Origin: Patellaria atrata CBS 101060
Taxonomy: Eukaryota > Ascomycota > Dothideomycetes > Patellariales > Patellariaceae
Assembly: GCA_010093705.1 (NCBI GenBank)
Contig: MU006089.1
Location: forward strand, 2,033,561 to 2,097,560
Direction of reading: 5' to 3'
Length of the DNA: 64,000 bases
Positions 42,720 through 53,835 of the stretch are shown in pieces; position 1 is the stretch's first letter; each line of letters begins with the position of its first letter. Below the pieces are notes generated by a model. The model had not been told where the DNA came from, made no database searches, and was given only the letters and a program-made list of their open reading frames with translations. A program made the translations under genes and the position numbers.

Positions 42720-43949
42720 TCATTGAGATGGCGATGCCACTTTTTCCGTATATGGAGGCGGTACATCCTCGTTCGGTTCTCCTTTGATATTGTCTTTTGC
42801 TGCTTCCTCTTCTTTGCTCTTCGCCGCTGAAGTTTCCTTCACACGGACACTTCTGTGTTTCTGTTTTCTGGAAAATATTTCACCTAGCATGGTAAGACTT
42901 AACCTTCGAGACGCATTGTTCAAGTCCTTTGCTTGCTCAGTGTTCTCCGTGACTGGCTTCTTCTCCGGATTTCCGTCTTCTAGTAAGCTTTTTCTTCTTT
43001 TCTCCATGTGGTCAAATGCAAATTTCCGTGTGAACCACTCTTCTTCTTTCATATATTCAGCTTGCATCAACTTTCCTGCGGTAAATGCTTTTTCAAGAAT
43101 CTTCCTATCCATATCGATGGTTTCGTTCATCTTATTCCATTCTTTCCCATCGATGTAATCCTGAAGAGTACTTTTCCAATTAAAATTGGGGTTAGGTGAG
43201 TTGCAACAATCTACAAAAGTCCTATTTAACAGTAGTGCCCTCTCATATTGTGTTCCCTCGATTTCCATCTCTGCCAAAATATCTTTATTAACACCTGGAA
43301 AGATTGGTAAACCGGGATTGTCGCCCTCCAATAGTGCTTCCGGCGTTGACAACATCCACACGACAGGTTTACTGTTCCTAGGCTTGGGACTTGTGCTAAT
43401 CTTCCGACTCGCTCCTGATTTACTGTTGTTATTGATTTTTGCGTTATCGCTAGATCCAGCCCTTCTTGCGATAATGTTCGACCGCATATCGTCAAAATAC
43501 TCGAATATTATAGCGGCTTTCACCAATTGTGAAATATTGACCGCGGCGATTCTTGTTGAAGCACTTTTCTCCAGCGAGCCAAAAATCCGGTTCCAATGCT
43601 CATCTAACTCATTCGAAAGAGTCTCGAGCTTGACAGAGAGTCGCTGAATATCAGCAATATCAAGTGCCTTGTATGAATCATGATATGTCGTAACCGTTTT
43701 GGTGAGTCGTGTCTTAAGAGCTGGTGTCAGATACGGCGACTGGAGTAAGATTGTGTAACGGTTCAAGCGGATAGTTATGAGCAACTTAAGTGAGTCAATC
43801 GTAGGAGCCTCTTCGGTGCATTTCCTGACAGATTCCTTTTTGCCTTCTTCAGCAGAGTCAGATGCAGATTGTCTTTCTGTGTCTATAGTAGATGCATTGT
43901 TATTTTTATCGCTTGTGGCATCAGGACTGCTGGTTTGATCTTCTTGCAT
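42720..43949 (-). CDS. Hypothetical helical protein with C-terminal PPPY motif
   Basis: An intronless frame of 409 residues from the ATG at 43949 (the frame extends a little further upstream but without ATG). The N-terminal 45 residues are polar and acidic; the rest is predicted to be mostly helical with Lys/Glu-rich stretches (KEEEWFTRKFAFDHMEKRRK). Near the end is VPPPYTEK, a PPxY ligand for WW domains, as in the protein at 3688-4689, although the two are otherwise unlike. No transmembrane segment or known domain. It may be an adaptor or substrate of a Rsp5-type ligase; inference only. Confidence 0.65.
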   Translation of the reverse strand: MQEDQTSSPDATSDKNNNASTIDTERQSASDSAEEGKKESVRKCTEEAPTIDSLKLLITIRLNRYTILLQSPYLTPALKTRLTKTVTTYHDSYKALDIADIQRLSVKLETLSNELDEHWNRIFGSLEKSASTRIAAVNISQLVKAAIIFEYFDDMRSNIIARRAGSSDNAKINNNSKSGASRKISTSPKPRNSKPVVWMLSTPEALLEGDNPGLPIFPGVNKDILAEMEIEGTQYERALLLNRTFVDCCNSPNPNFNWKSTLQDYIDGKEWNKMNETIDMDRKILEKAFTAGKLMQAEYMKEEEWFTRKFAFDHMEKRRKSLLEDGNPEKKPVTENTEQAKDLNNASRRLSLTMLGEIFSRKQKHRSVRVKETSAAKSKEEEAAKDNIKGEPNEDVPPPYTEKVASPSQ

Positions 43950-44540
43950 AATTCCTTCTAAATATTTAGGCACCTTCCATATACTCGACCGTGATAAGGG
44001 TTAGATTGATCGTTGCGCCTTGTATATAACTTCGAAACCGGAAAATGTGGCCACGTAATTGTGCTTGTAGGCGAACACTGGGTTTGTAGGGGTATGACAT
44101 CGTAACCCTCAGCCGGTTTCCGCCCCCATTCCTGCCGTGCGATGATTTGGTGCTCCTGCAATGCAGTCAGTCGATCAGCTATAACGTACGATACAGTTAC
44201 ATTGTTGTTGATTTGTATTTCAGGAAAAGTTGGAGCCTCCTGCGAAGACTACTCAGCCTCGCTGCGTTGTCAGGCAGCTACATAAAGCTACATAAAGTCA
44301 AGAAGAGTACTGGGGTGTTCGTTTCACTTGGGAAGATGGCAAAATCTACAGTATTTATTATGTAGTGAGCGAGCCAAAGCTCATGATATGATACTTGTAT
44401 AATCTTCCTAACACCCACCAGAGCTTTAGTTCTACAGTAAGTTAACCGTTGTCGAGTGTCGATCTTTAGCTAGAACTAGTTCTATAACGAGTATAATCTA
44501 ACCCTGGCTTGGGCTGCCCTTAGCTCTCTCTCTCTCCTCC
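43950..44540. other. Divergent promoter region with CT tract
   Basis: Separates two divergent starts. A pyrimidine tract CTCTCTCTCTCTCCTCC (44524-44540) directly precedes the ATG at 44541 and is probably part of its transcription start region. Confidence 0.4.
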
Positions 44541-46283
44541 ATGGCAGGTCCTCGATCTTTCGGAAACCCGTTATTGTATCGAAATTGGAACAACATCCTG
44601 CAATGCATCGAGGTCAAGGGAACAAAACAACTGAAAATAAGAGGAAACTATACAATACCATCTAGAACTATATCCTCCAACCAACGACGTCCGTACCAGA
44701 CGGATACTCTAGACTCGAAGAATACAGCTCGAACGAGTCGACTATGGGCTCTTGCAGTATCATTACCTCTATTTGCTGGCGTATGGTTCTATACAAATTT
44801 AGATAACCACAGCGACAAGTATAATTCACTACAATTGCTGTCTTCCTCGGATATCGTTCGCTCGCTCAACGAGCAACTACAGGAAAAGGAAAAAGAGGCG
44901 TTGAGTATCAAGGCAAAGCTTATTAGCTTAGAAAATGAGCGGAAAAGTTTGCAAGACCAAGTCAAGACTGGGGAGGAGAAGCTGAAGGAACTCGGTGCTG
45001 AATTTGCACTCAAAACTGAGGAGATCAAACAATCTGCAGCAACTATAAGCTCAAGTCAACAACGAGTACATGAACTTTCAAATCAGACAAACCAAGACGC
45101 TCAAAGAATCCAAAGTCTCAGCAACGACCTCGAGGCGAAATCAGTAGCCAATAAAGATCAAGAGGAGCAGCTGCAAAACGAGAAATATCAAAAAGCTCAA
45201 CTCGAAAAGGATATAGAAAGCAAGACCGCGTCGATTAACAGCTTACAAGCGTCGAACAGTACCTTATTTGATCGGACCCGGGTCCTTCATACGCTGGCTC
45301 TAAACCTCCTTACAACCCCCAACTTGCACGACTTAGTAAGCCTAGAGAAGGAATATATAGAAGCTCATCCTATTGAGCTTCCCAACAACCGCAGTCTGAC
45401 GGCCGAGGCCGTAAATCTCTTCCGGTTGGTTGACGCCGAGGGTAAAACACGTGCTCTCATTCTTGAGCGCGTAGGGGACGACAATAAGGACCTCGAGGAA
45501 GCTAATGCACTAATGGCATGGGTCTCCGAACGTACGCGTTCCCTTCTCGCCGCGAACCAGCTCAGCAAAAATGGGTTCGCCGGGCTCATATACTCCGAAA
45601 ATTGGTTCGGTATGGGCGACATGATCTCACCACTGCGGGTATGGGACCGCAGTATCCTGCCCTCGATCAAAGAGCGTATCAAAGCACATACTTCTAAGAG
45701 TGGGAAAACTAAGACTCTGGCCGACATCTTACCGGGCAGTGTCCCACGTCCGGGTTATCATCGCGCACTGGTGAGAGCGAAATTGTACCCTCACCAAAAG
45801 CTAGATACAGAAGGTACAGATGTCATGGTTGACACGGGAGCGTCGGTGACGTTGATAGACCGCAGTTTGATCCCACCGGACAATGCCACTGTCCTACGAT
45901 TGAGCGTACCGGTGACACTTGCTGGGTTTAACGGATCTATGTCGACGGTCAGTGAAGTGGTACAGTTGACCCTCACCATCGAAGGCGAACGGGGTGAGAG
46001 TGGTAGGGCTTCTACTGAGATCAACACCTTAGCGTATGTGATGGATGGTCTGGGGACCAAGCTAATCCTAGGGTTAGACACGCTGGGGAGAGCGGAGGCG
46101 ACAGTCGATGTAGGGAAACGAACTCTAAGGATCAAAGACACAGTAGCTCCCTTGGACTTCGAAGCAGTTGCTCAAAAGCCCGAGGTGCCGGTCCCGATAG
46201 GCCCAGAAGCTACACCTGGTGCCGGTGAAGGAGACGGAAGAGTAACAAGTGAAGAGGGAAATATTCCTACCAAGCAAGGATAG
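44541..46283 (+). CDS. Membrane-anchored coiled-coil protein with retropepsin-like aspartic protease domain
   Basis: A single exon, 580 residues. A basic, Ser/Arg-rich N-terminus (residues 1-68) resembling a mitochondrial presequence precedes one transmembrane segment (WALAVSLPLFAGVWFYTNL, about 69-87). A long coiled coil follows (about 105-255; LNEQLQEKEKEALSIKAKL), then a helical region. From about 410 comes a retropepsin-type fold: active site VMVDTGASVTLIDRSLIPP, a central LRLSVPVTLAGFNGS flap-side strand, and ILGLDTLGRAEATVDVGKRT, the second hallmark strand. No gag, zinc knuckle, reverse transcriptase or terminal repeats surround it, so it is a cellular gene and not an element. Function unknown; a membrane-tethered homodimeric protease (dimerised by the coiled coil) is a reasonable idea. 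Confidence 0.75.
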   Translation: MAGPRSFGNPLLYRNWNNILQCIEVKGTKQLKIRGNYTIPSRTISSNQRRPYQTDTLDSKNTARTSRLWALAVSLPLFAGVWFYTNLDNHSDKYNSLQLLSSSDIVRSLNEQLQEKEKEALSIKAKLISLENERKSLQDQVKTGEEKLKELGAEFALKTEEIKQSAATISSSQQRVHELSNQTNQDAQRIQSLSNDLEAKSVANKDQEEQLQNEKYQKAQLEKDIESKTASINSLQASNSTLFDRTRVLHTLALNLLTTPNLHDLVSLEKEYIEAHPIELPNNRSLTAEAVNLFRLVDAEGKTRALILERVGDDNKDLEEANALMAWVSERTRSLLAANQLSKNGFAGLIYSENWFGMGDMISPLRVWDRSILPSIKERIKAHTSKSGKTKTLADILPGSVPRPGYHRALVRAKLYPHQKLDTEGTDVMVDTGASVTLIDRSLIPPDNATVLRLSVPVTLAGFNGSMSTVSEVVQLTLTIEGERGESGRASTEINTLAYVMDGLGTKLILGLDTLGRAEATVDVGKRTLRIKDTVAPLDFEAVAQKPEVPVPIGPEATPGAGEGDGRVTSEEGNIPTKQG

Positions 46284-47286
46284 CGCGTCGGGGAGCGGTC
46301 CGTACTATGTATTGGCATATTGCTAATTAGACTCCACCCTCGAGCTCTTTGGCGTGCGGCGATATATTAAATGAGCTACACCGCCAAATCGACGAGCACT
46401 TCTCCACTGCTCCATGCATTCCATTCTAATACACGTGTCACTCCTACTCTCGATCCTTCAACAGCAGAAATATGACGCTGTAGTGCATAACATAGAGTAT
46501 ACCGCAGACAGCCCCTAGAGAGGTCCTCTGGAGTAGTTCCCGAGAGGAGCCCACCGGAGCAACCCCATATCTTCCCTTGCCACGTTCCGCACTCCTCGAC
46601 TGCTCTACGCTTGCTGTGCACCTTTCGGTGGACACTCGAATCAGATCTCCACAATGGTTCTGAGTTATGTGCGAAAGGGCATTATACAGCTTATAGTCAG
46701 ATGTACCAGCGGAGCCGAAGACCGCGGGCAGGGCAAGCATACAGTGACCCTAGAAGTGCCACTGGCAAGGGAAAGGGAGAGAGCAGCCTCATGGAGCACC
46801 TATCCGAGACCTTAAAACATTTCACGGATTCTTGTGGGGCATCCCGCAGCATCTCACGCGACATTCTCTACAGCGCCCCGCAGAATATGCGTTGCCGTTT
46901 GCATATGAGTAGTTGCAGTGCAGATATGGGATTTGGTGAATAGACAAGGGTGTTTCGCAAAACGTGCCGTAGAGGGGTTCGTAGAATATGGCATGGAGAC
47001 TATCAGGATCACCCGTAGATCAAATCTAGCCAGTGGATTATTGCTGCGCCATAGTTCAATGCTGTTTGTGCAGACGGTGCCCATACTAGAAATGGGGATC
47101 GCCGATAGCATGTTTACGAATCTCAAAGGTGAAGGCGGTCTGATAGCTAGAAGCTATTGATTGGGAATCCTTTATTTTTCATTAAGAGCATCTACGTTGC
47201 TTGTGCATTTCCTGACATACGAGGCACATAGCTAGTCCCTTCAATTAGGAATATTGAGACTTGAAGAACCCCCCTCACGTGATTGC
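46284..47286. other. Convergent intergenic region, 1 kb
   Basis: Open frames at 46376-47160 on both strands lack domains. An 80-codon frame at 46918-47160 is the longest on the plus strand but resembles nothing known to me. Confidence 0.35.
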
Positions 47287-48634
47287 TCACTCATAGACAT
47301 AGCAAAATGGCCCATCAACCACACTAGTCAAGTCCCTAATCTTATACGTCTTCCTATTGACCCCGACGACTTCTAAATCAACAATGTCATCCAGACTCTG
47401 TTGCCTACCACCGCCAAACATGCTAGTGCCACCCGCAATCTGGTTCATCCTGGTCTTCAAGTCTTGAATCTGCCAGATATACCAGACGCGGTCGATCATG
47501 GAGTGGAGCAGCCAGAAAGCAGGGTCGCCAGGAGAGACGTAGAAGTCGGAGCCAGGGTCGCCGGAAATCGTAAAGTGAGCGGCACCGTGAACGCCATCGC
47601 CAGCTTGCATGCGGTCCTGGAAAGGTCCGACGCTAGCTGCATTTTGAATCAGCTTCACGATGTCGGACGTCTTGGTATAGCGCTGGGTGAGCTGGTTGGA
47701 GAGGTCGCGACGAAGGCAGCGCGGGTTGTAACCGAATCCATCCGAACGTGGGTTTGGCGGTGGTGCGGGTTGAGCCTGAGTTGCGCCGGGTACGGGGCCG
47801 AGATTGACAGTGAAGCTAAGAGGTGTTAGTGTTATTGCAAACGGTGAGTTGAAATATAAGCCTACTTCTTGAATGGTCCTGACAAGACACAACCTCCGCC
47901 GTTTCCTGCAGGCGCGGTGAAGGTCCCTTGGTGAGCAATCTTCTCTCCGTTTCCACTCATACTGGTGTCCGAGCCATCAAAGATAGGAGACGTCTCAGGG
48001 TCCGCTGCCCACATTCCCCAATCCCAGTACTAGATGGAATTAGACCCTAGGAAAACGGTGATGGGAAGGCAATAACCTTACTGGTTGAGTTCCTTGGTAT
48101 CCGCACTCGGTCCGTAAGGCCTGTTCATATGCCCATGTGAAATACCGGTGCCATGTAAGGAAGCTACCCTTCATAGACAGTCAGCAAGAGTACTTTCGAG
48201 TATGAGACGTTGAGGGGTAATGGACTTACAGTGCCGTGAATAGACATCGTCTGTTTCATGTGGACAACGACAAAGTCGTCATACCTAGTTTTGGCGCCAG
48301 GATACTGTGTTGCGTCGAGCTTCGACGGGCTAGCGATCAAGCAGTGAACAGCGGAGATGTATGCTTTTCGCTCAGTAGCAGAAAGTGCACTCCTAGAAGG
48401 TCTTGGGTTAACAAGACTGTTTTGATAGGCACATGCTCAACGATATTTGGATCTAGCTTACCATTCCTTTCGGACTTGAAGATTTGCCTTATTACACGTC
48501 GTCGAGCTAGCGAGCTGTGCGTCAAGGTTTGGCCTGCCCTTAGTTGCAAGATCCGCCACAGCATCAGCTAGGCAGAAATCCAACAAAGAGACGAACAAAA
48601 GCGCCAGACGAGGGAGCGAGGTGGACCACAACAT
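47287..48634 (-). CDS. Secreted tyrosinase (type-3 copper polyphenol oxidase)
   Basis: Five exons: 48634-48462, 48392-48230, 48168-48082, 48029-47866 and 47815-47287; 371 residues. A signal peptide (SLPRLALLFVSLLDFCLA) targets it for secretion. The first splice joins VRKEWSALSATERKAYIS, the standard opening of these enzymes. CuA histidines lie in VHMKQTMSIHGTGSFLTWHR, followed by the conserved YWDWGMWAADP. CuB is GVHGAAHFTISG with the third His in DPAFWLLHSMIDRVWYIWQ. It oxidises phenols to quinones in melanin or secondary metabolism, or against host phenolics. No C-terminal latency domain is present, which matches the short secreted class. All phases agree. Confidence 0.93.
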
Positions 48635-49846
48635 CTTGACGGAGGAGAAACTGAACAAGAACGACACCTTCAACACTGTAAAAAGAACTTAGGACGAAGA
48701 TAGGGAACTCATTATATACTATCCCCTGTATACTAGCACTGCAATGACTGCTGTATAATGAGATTTGCCATGCGGTAAATCTTGCAGTGCCACATGGTTT
48801 GGAGCCTCAGACGCAGATTGTGACACTTCACAGATATTGCTCTTTGATGGCATTGAATGAAGCGTAAGGGATGAGTAACATTGAAAGAGGGCAAAGTCTC
48901 ATGCTGTATCCTTGATGGGGATCATGTGAAGAAAGAATGCTTAGAGTAAGAAGGGTGCTTGATAGGCTATGAGTATGAGATATTTGCTTTCCAAACCAGT
49001 GGTGGCTAACGGAACCTGAAAACAGCATGGGTATGTATGAGATATGCTCTATGAACGAAACGGAAAGCCCTATGGTGCTATTAAGGCTGGGTAATGTACC
49101 AATCAAACCTTTGGCGAATATAATCTACGATGGGTAAGCCGCTCAAGCCGAAAGATTTCGCTGTTAACCAGTTGACGTGGAAGAGTATATGCCGCCAAGA
49201 CTGATTCGGAGGATACGCAAGATCCCAAAACAAGGATACAAGTCAAGAAATAGTATATTCACGGTTGCGGGGTAAGAGACTTGATACTACCAGTGCAGGG
49301 TAAAAACGTGGAGTTTAGATGAGGCCGCAGCCAGGTAGTGGGCGCGTGCATAATCTGGAATGAGATCCAATTACAATTGTATGAGTGGCTCCTCAAGCGA
49401 AAACCCGCTGTGAACTCAAAACATTCAAGAGCTTGTAGGACGTAAACAGATGAAAAATTACAAGGTGTGTATGTCGATCCAACGTGAGATATATGGAAGA
49501 GCGCACTGGCCACATCCTCCCACCGGCTGAATATATAGGGTAATATTTTAACAACACATACCTTCTTTCTATCCACGCTGTTTTCTTTCAACACGGCATA
49601 CGAAACGGCAACCCGTCATGTCCCTACGGTATGTAGATAATATATCTCGCCAAACTTTGTGATGGTGTGGACTTAGTGAGAGGATGATCAGTTCTGAATT
49701 CGAATTTGTCTGCTGTTTGCAACAGAGAGGGACAATCTAAGCTTTATCAATATTTTATTATATTAGCTATCAGCTATTCATGCAATGAAACTTTATTCAA
49801 AAGGTATTTCATTGCTTACCGCTGTTCAAGAACACGAGATTAACTT
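48635..49846. other. Intergenic, 1.2 kb
   Basis: Tyrosinase promoter side plus the 3' flank of the metallo-hydrolase. Sequence TATATACTATC at 48713-48723 is a possible TATA region about 80 bases upstream of the start codon. No gene recognised. Confidence 0.35.
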
Positions 49847-51077
49847 CTACAAGTGTCGAAAACTCTCATCCTGTACCGTACTGTACCCTGGGATGAAAGG
49901 AGATGACTGGAGGTCAATATCTTCCACCGCATCTGCAAAATCTCGTAGAAACCTCCATCTCGCAATTTCTTTGTATTTTTTCTCCTTCCAAGCATTTAAC
50001 GTCTGGGGAAAGAAACCCAGTATGCCCAGTAAACTTTGGTCGTGCGCCATTGCTACCAGCACATCATCATTCGCGTCAAATTCTTCACAACCTCGCACAG
50101 TCCAAGTAGCTTGCTCTATATCCTTGGGGAAATCTGGTGCAATTTCGTAGAACGGCTCGTCAGCTTTCCTTTTTGGATGCACCCTTTGCAGCAACGAGCC
50201 AGGACAGACACTATGCCGTTCTGGCATCGGATTGGGTTCAATCGTCGTAGGGAGGGGCAAATATTCTGTAGGTCTAAACTCGCCACCATGGTGACAGCAA
50301 TCCCCGCCCATGAAAACGAACGTGTCTGGGTTGTTCGTAACCCGCGCTAAGCCAGCCATGTGGCCAGGAGCATGGCCTGGGGTATCAAGAAGGTAGAAGC
50401 TCCCGTCGCCGAAATAGTCAAAGGCGTTGAAACGACCAATCTTTAATTCTCCCTTTTGCTCCGAGAAAGAGATTTCCCGGAAGTTGCGGTCCTTCCAATA
50501 GGCTTCACTGATAGGCGAGTCTGGATTGGTAGGGTAGGCAGGAAGCAATGCTTCTTTAAAGCCAGGACCTACCACCAAGTCGGTGGAAGAAGGAAAAGTG
50601 CTTACATCGCCGATATGGTCCCAATGATGATGGCTGAGTATAATCGCGTTGATTGAGTCTAGGGATACCCCATTATCCTCGAGAATCTCAGCCACATTCT
50701 TGTCGACGTGTACTTTCCAGCTGTTTTTGGTAATACGATTGACGATGGATGGAGTAAGGTTATTCCAGTCCTTGCGTACACCAAGGTCAAAGAGTAGCTT
50801 CTGGCCTGAATGATGTTGAATTAAGAACGAGATCGCTGGCCCTACGAGCCGTGTTTTGCCTTTAATTTCTGGAAGCAGGAATACATTAATAGGCAAGTCT
50901 ACATGAGCTGTACTGGATGAAAGTTAGCATTCAGTTGCACTATTGCGAGTGGGTGACGTGACTAGGCGTGATCCCTACATACCTATCAATGATCGAAACA
51001 GTGATAGTGACCGAAGACTTCGGGATGTTGAGCCTAGGGGTTTCTCTTGGTGGGACGAGGAAATGATTTGAGGTCAT
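49847..51077 (-). CDS. Metallo-beta-lactamase-fold hydrolase (lactonase-like)
   Basis: Two exons, 51077-50983 and 50912-49847; 386 residues. The splice joins SIIDSTAHVDLPINVFLLPE. The zinc site LSHHHWDHIGD gives HxHxDH; later ligands are in LLDTPGHAPGHMAGL and the Asp in FMGGDCCHHGGEF. This arrangement resembles fungal lactonase-type members (AHL-lactonase/arylsulfatase-like) that open cyclic esters or detoxify. There is no signal peptide, so it is probably intracellular. The donor at 50982 and acceptor at 50913 were chosen because only this pair keeps the frame. Substrate unknown. Confidence 0.85.
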
Positions 51078-51618
51078 AGCTGAGTTTCGTGTCGATTTCA
51101 ATCTTTTATGACGAAGTTTTGCATCTAGGATTGGTTGTCGAAACTATCCCCGTTAATGCGTAAACAGCTCTCCAGTCTTCTGGATGATCAGATTCCGAGG
51201 TGCAGAGACGGGAAACAGAAGGGTTAGAATATTAGTAAGACACACTCTACTATCGTATCTCTTATATCACCACTCCAGTTACTACCTGCCATATCTGAAT
51301 GATCAGAGATATCATACTTGATATAGACATTTACAAGGCGGACCTTGAAACGTTGAAAAAGATACCATTAAAATTGCTGTTTCATTATAAACAGTGTCTT
51401 CAACACCTAATAAAGAGTTATATGGTATCGTAAAAATCATAACATAAACATCAGAAACTCCTGTACCATGGTCGTGATCCGGCAAGTTCAACTCTAGTCA
51501 TATCCACGAAATCAGGATCACTCGTAGCGTGCTTCTAGGCGCCTTGAGTATACCAAGTGATTTTGCTGTTTCGAACTAGGCCACTATAGACTTATTCCAG
51601 TTTTTCGTCCCTGGATTC
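51078..51618. other. Intergenic
   Basis: Promoter side of the metallo-hydrolase and 3' flank of the TMEM135-like gene. Nothing recognised. Confidence 0.35.
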
Positions 51619-53371
51619 TTAGTGCGGAGGCCCTGAATTACTCTGAACGTTTCCGGTTTCCTCGGGTATATCATTAGATTTTTGAGCTTTGGATATTGCG
51701 CCAGCTGCACGATCGACCCAGCCGTCACCCCTAAGCATCCCAAGACTCTTCCTGACCACGCCACTATTCACTGCTTTGGGATCGATTTCATAGACCGAAT
51801 TCATCACTGCTAGACTCAAAACGAATAATATGACATCACCATTCTTTAGTCCTTTCCACCACCCACGTTTTACGCCAACTTTCCACATGCTGTCGATTGA
51901 CATCCGTGCTGCGTAAAGGAAGTTAGCGCGTCCAGATTTACGTTCCAGGAAAGCCCAAAGACCAGCAATGAATCCACCAAAGAACCATCTTTGGGTGGGA
52001 AGAACATTGCGAGGTAATAAATTGTGGAACAAACAGACCGAACCCCATGTGGAGCCGATAGCTCCGGTTAAGAACACACTCATCTTGAGAATGTTCTTTG
52101 CAAGCCTGTTCAGAGAGCTCATAGGAGCCGTAAGAAAGCTCTTATATTTTGGAATGCTGAGCGCAGCGAACACAAGGGTGAAAAACTGGGTAACCGGAGG
52201 AAACGCCTGGATCCAATATGTTATATATGTCCGAATACATGAGGGGTCGTTTGGGTGAAGAAGAGCACAAGACAATGATTTAATGGCGGGATGCGTTGAA
52301 TCCGTCACAGGTGAAATAGAGGTAAGGGTGGCAGGCAGGGTCTGCTTCGAAGGAAATAGGATGGGGGAAACGAAGACGCTACTTCCAATTAGTGTCATTA
52401 TTACCACTCAAACGTTGAGGATACGAACGGCCAGTGAAGTTTTGACATCTCGGCAAGACCATCAACTATCTCAAAGCTCTCAGGCCACCTTATATGTGAT
52501 GGATAATCTTGTGGTCTTGTTTGTATGTACGTTGGTGATCGGTTTAGGATGAAGCCTCCATATGCCTCGGGGAAACAGTCCCGGTCAAATATAAAGGCGT
52601 GGAGAAGTTGACCACATGCTATTGGCATGATCATCCAGCTCCCAAACCACCACGGCCTCTCTTGAAACCATCCCTTATTTTCTAACCTGTTATAGAGGTG
52701 CTCCAATGCTTTGGTGAAGACATAAATGGCTATGGTAACCCTCAATTGATCACTCGGGGAGACAGCAAGAAGAAAGCCGGAAATACTAGCGCCGATAGCT
52801 GGAGCTAGTCTAGACGTGAGCGTGCGGGCGACACGAGGGTTACGTCTGCGGAAGGCTTTTGCCTCGTCCGTAAGTAACGAGTCACGCAGCCTGAGGAAAA
52901 ATCTGTGAAGAAGCCGATGGAAGAGAAGAATGAGCCCCAATGAACCTGATAGGCGTATTATTGGAGAACTTGAGGGGTTTGCTCTTGGTTTTGTCCTATA
53001 TGGGGTTGGTCAACTTTAGTCGACGATTGACAACTTGTACAGTACACTCACTTGTTGGTGTTGGTCCTCTTTACGAGCTTTCCTATGAGGTATTCCCATC
53101 CTCTGAGAGCCCCATATACACTCACAAAGAGCCTAAAGCTAACCCGTATGGCTGCTGCATTATAGTCATCCTTGCTCTTCACAATGGCTTCATAACGCGG
53201 AGGAGGTGGTGTTTTCTTCCTAACCGCAGGTGCGCGCGAGATTAGATATCGGTGTAGCAATTTATATTCCTTCGCGCTCACGGTATAGCGCAGCGCATTT
53301 CGAATGACCGGGTCAATGTTCTCTGATTTAGGATTTGAGGACGATGAAGAGCCCGAACTAACGGACGACAT
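51619..53371 (-). CDS. TMEM135-like multispanning membrane protein
   Basis: Three exons: 53371-53052, 52968-52429 and 52381-51619; 540 residues. The second intron uses a weak donor, GTTCGT, but is the only choice that gives KLHWPSVFVSPILFP in frame. The Ser-rich N-terminus leads into helices (RVSFRLFVSVYGALRGWEYL), then a Tim17-like region (LAPAIGASISGFLLAVSPSD) and ALLHPNDPSCIRTYITYWIQ, which matches the Cys-rich segment of fungal TMEM135 relatives. A second half repeats the hydrophobic pattern (GAIGSTWGSVCLFHNLLP, FFGGFIAGLWAFLERKSGR). Animal TMEM135 is linked to peroxisomes and mitochondrial dynamics; fungal members are uncharacterised as far as I know. Confidence 0.8.
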
Positions 53372-53835
53372 CTTCACGACATTAACGATTGCACCGTCCC
53401 CAGTATAGATTCAGAATATATGCGACACAGGTATGAATGTTGCAAGGAGGACATTAGATCACGGGACAACGTCTGCTCGAAAGGTCTCGTCAAAGACTGC
53501 TTTCATATCCTCAATGTTTGCTTATCTGGATGTTTGGCGATGGAGTCCAAGAAACTAGGAACCTCGGCTTTGGAGTAACGCCATGTGCATTTAACAATAC
53601 CCCTGGACCATCGGCAGCATCCAACCCCTGGATCGCGTCGGTGCGTCATATGTTTTCTAAACACTATCTTCACTAGTTTATACCAAATCTCATGCAAATA
53701 GAGATATAAGAGCTATGTTCTGAGTTGTACACAAGTATATACAGTACTGCATACAGTGGACCTGCTTCATAAACCAATCTTAACCAATTCAAATTATCCG
53801 CAAATACTTCATTCAGTTGCGTATAATTCCTTGCT
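53372..53835. other. Intergenic
   Basis: Lies between the TMEM135-like start and the cytochrome b2-like stop. Nothing recognised. Confidence 0.3.

Noticed and set aside
44541-46283. Remnant of an LTR retroelement because of the retropepsin-like site
   Set aside because: No gag, zinc knuckle, reverse transcriptase, integrase or terminal repeats nearby, a long intact frame, and a cellular-type N-terminus. Treated as a host gene.
46376-47160. Possible genes on both strands between the retropepsin-like and tyrosinase genes
   Set aside because: Overlapping short frames, no domain, no consistent splice structure.
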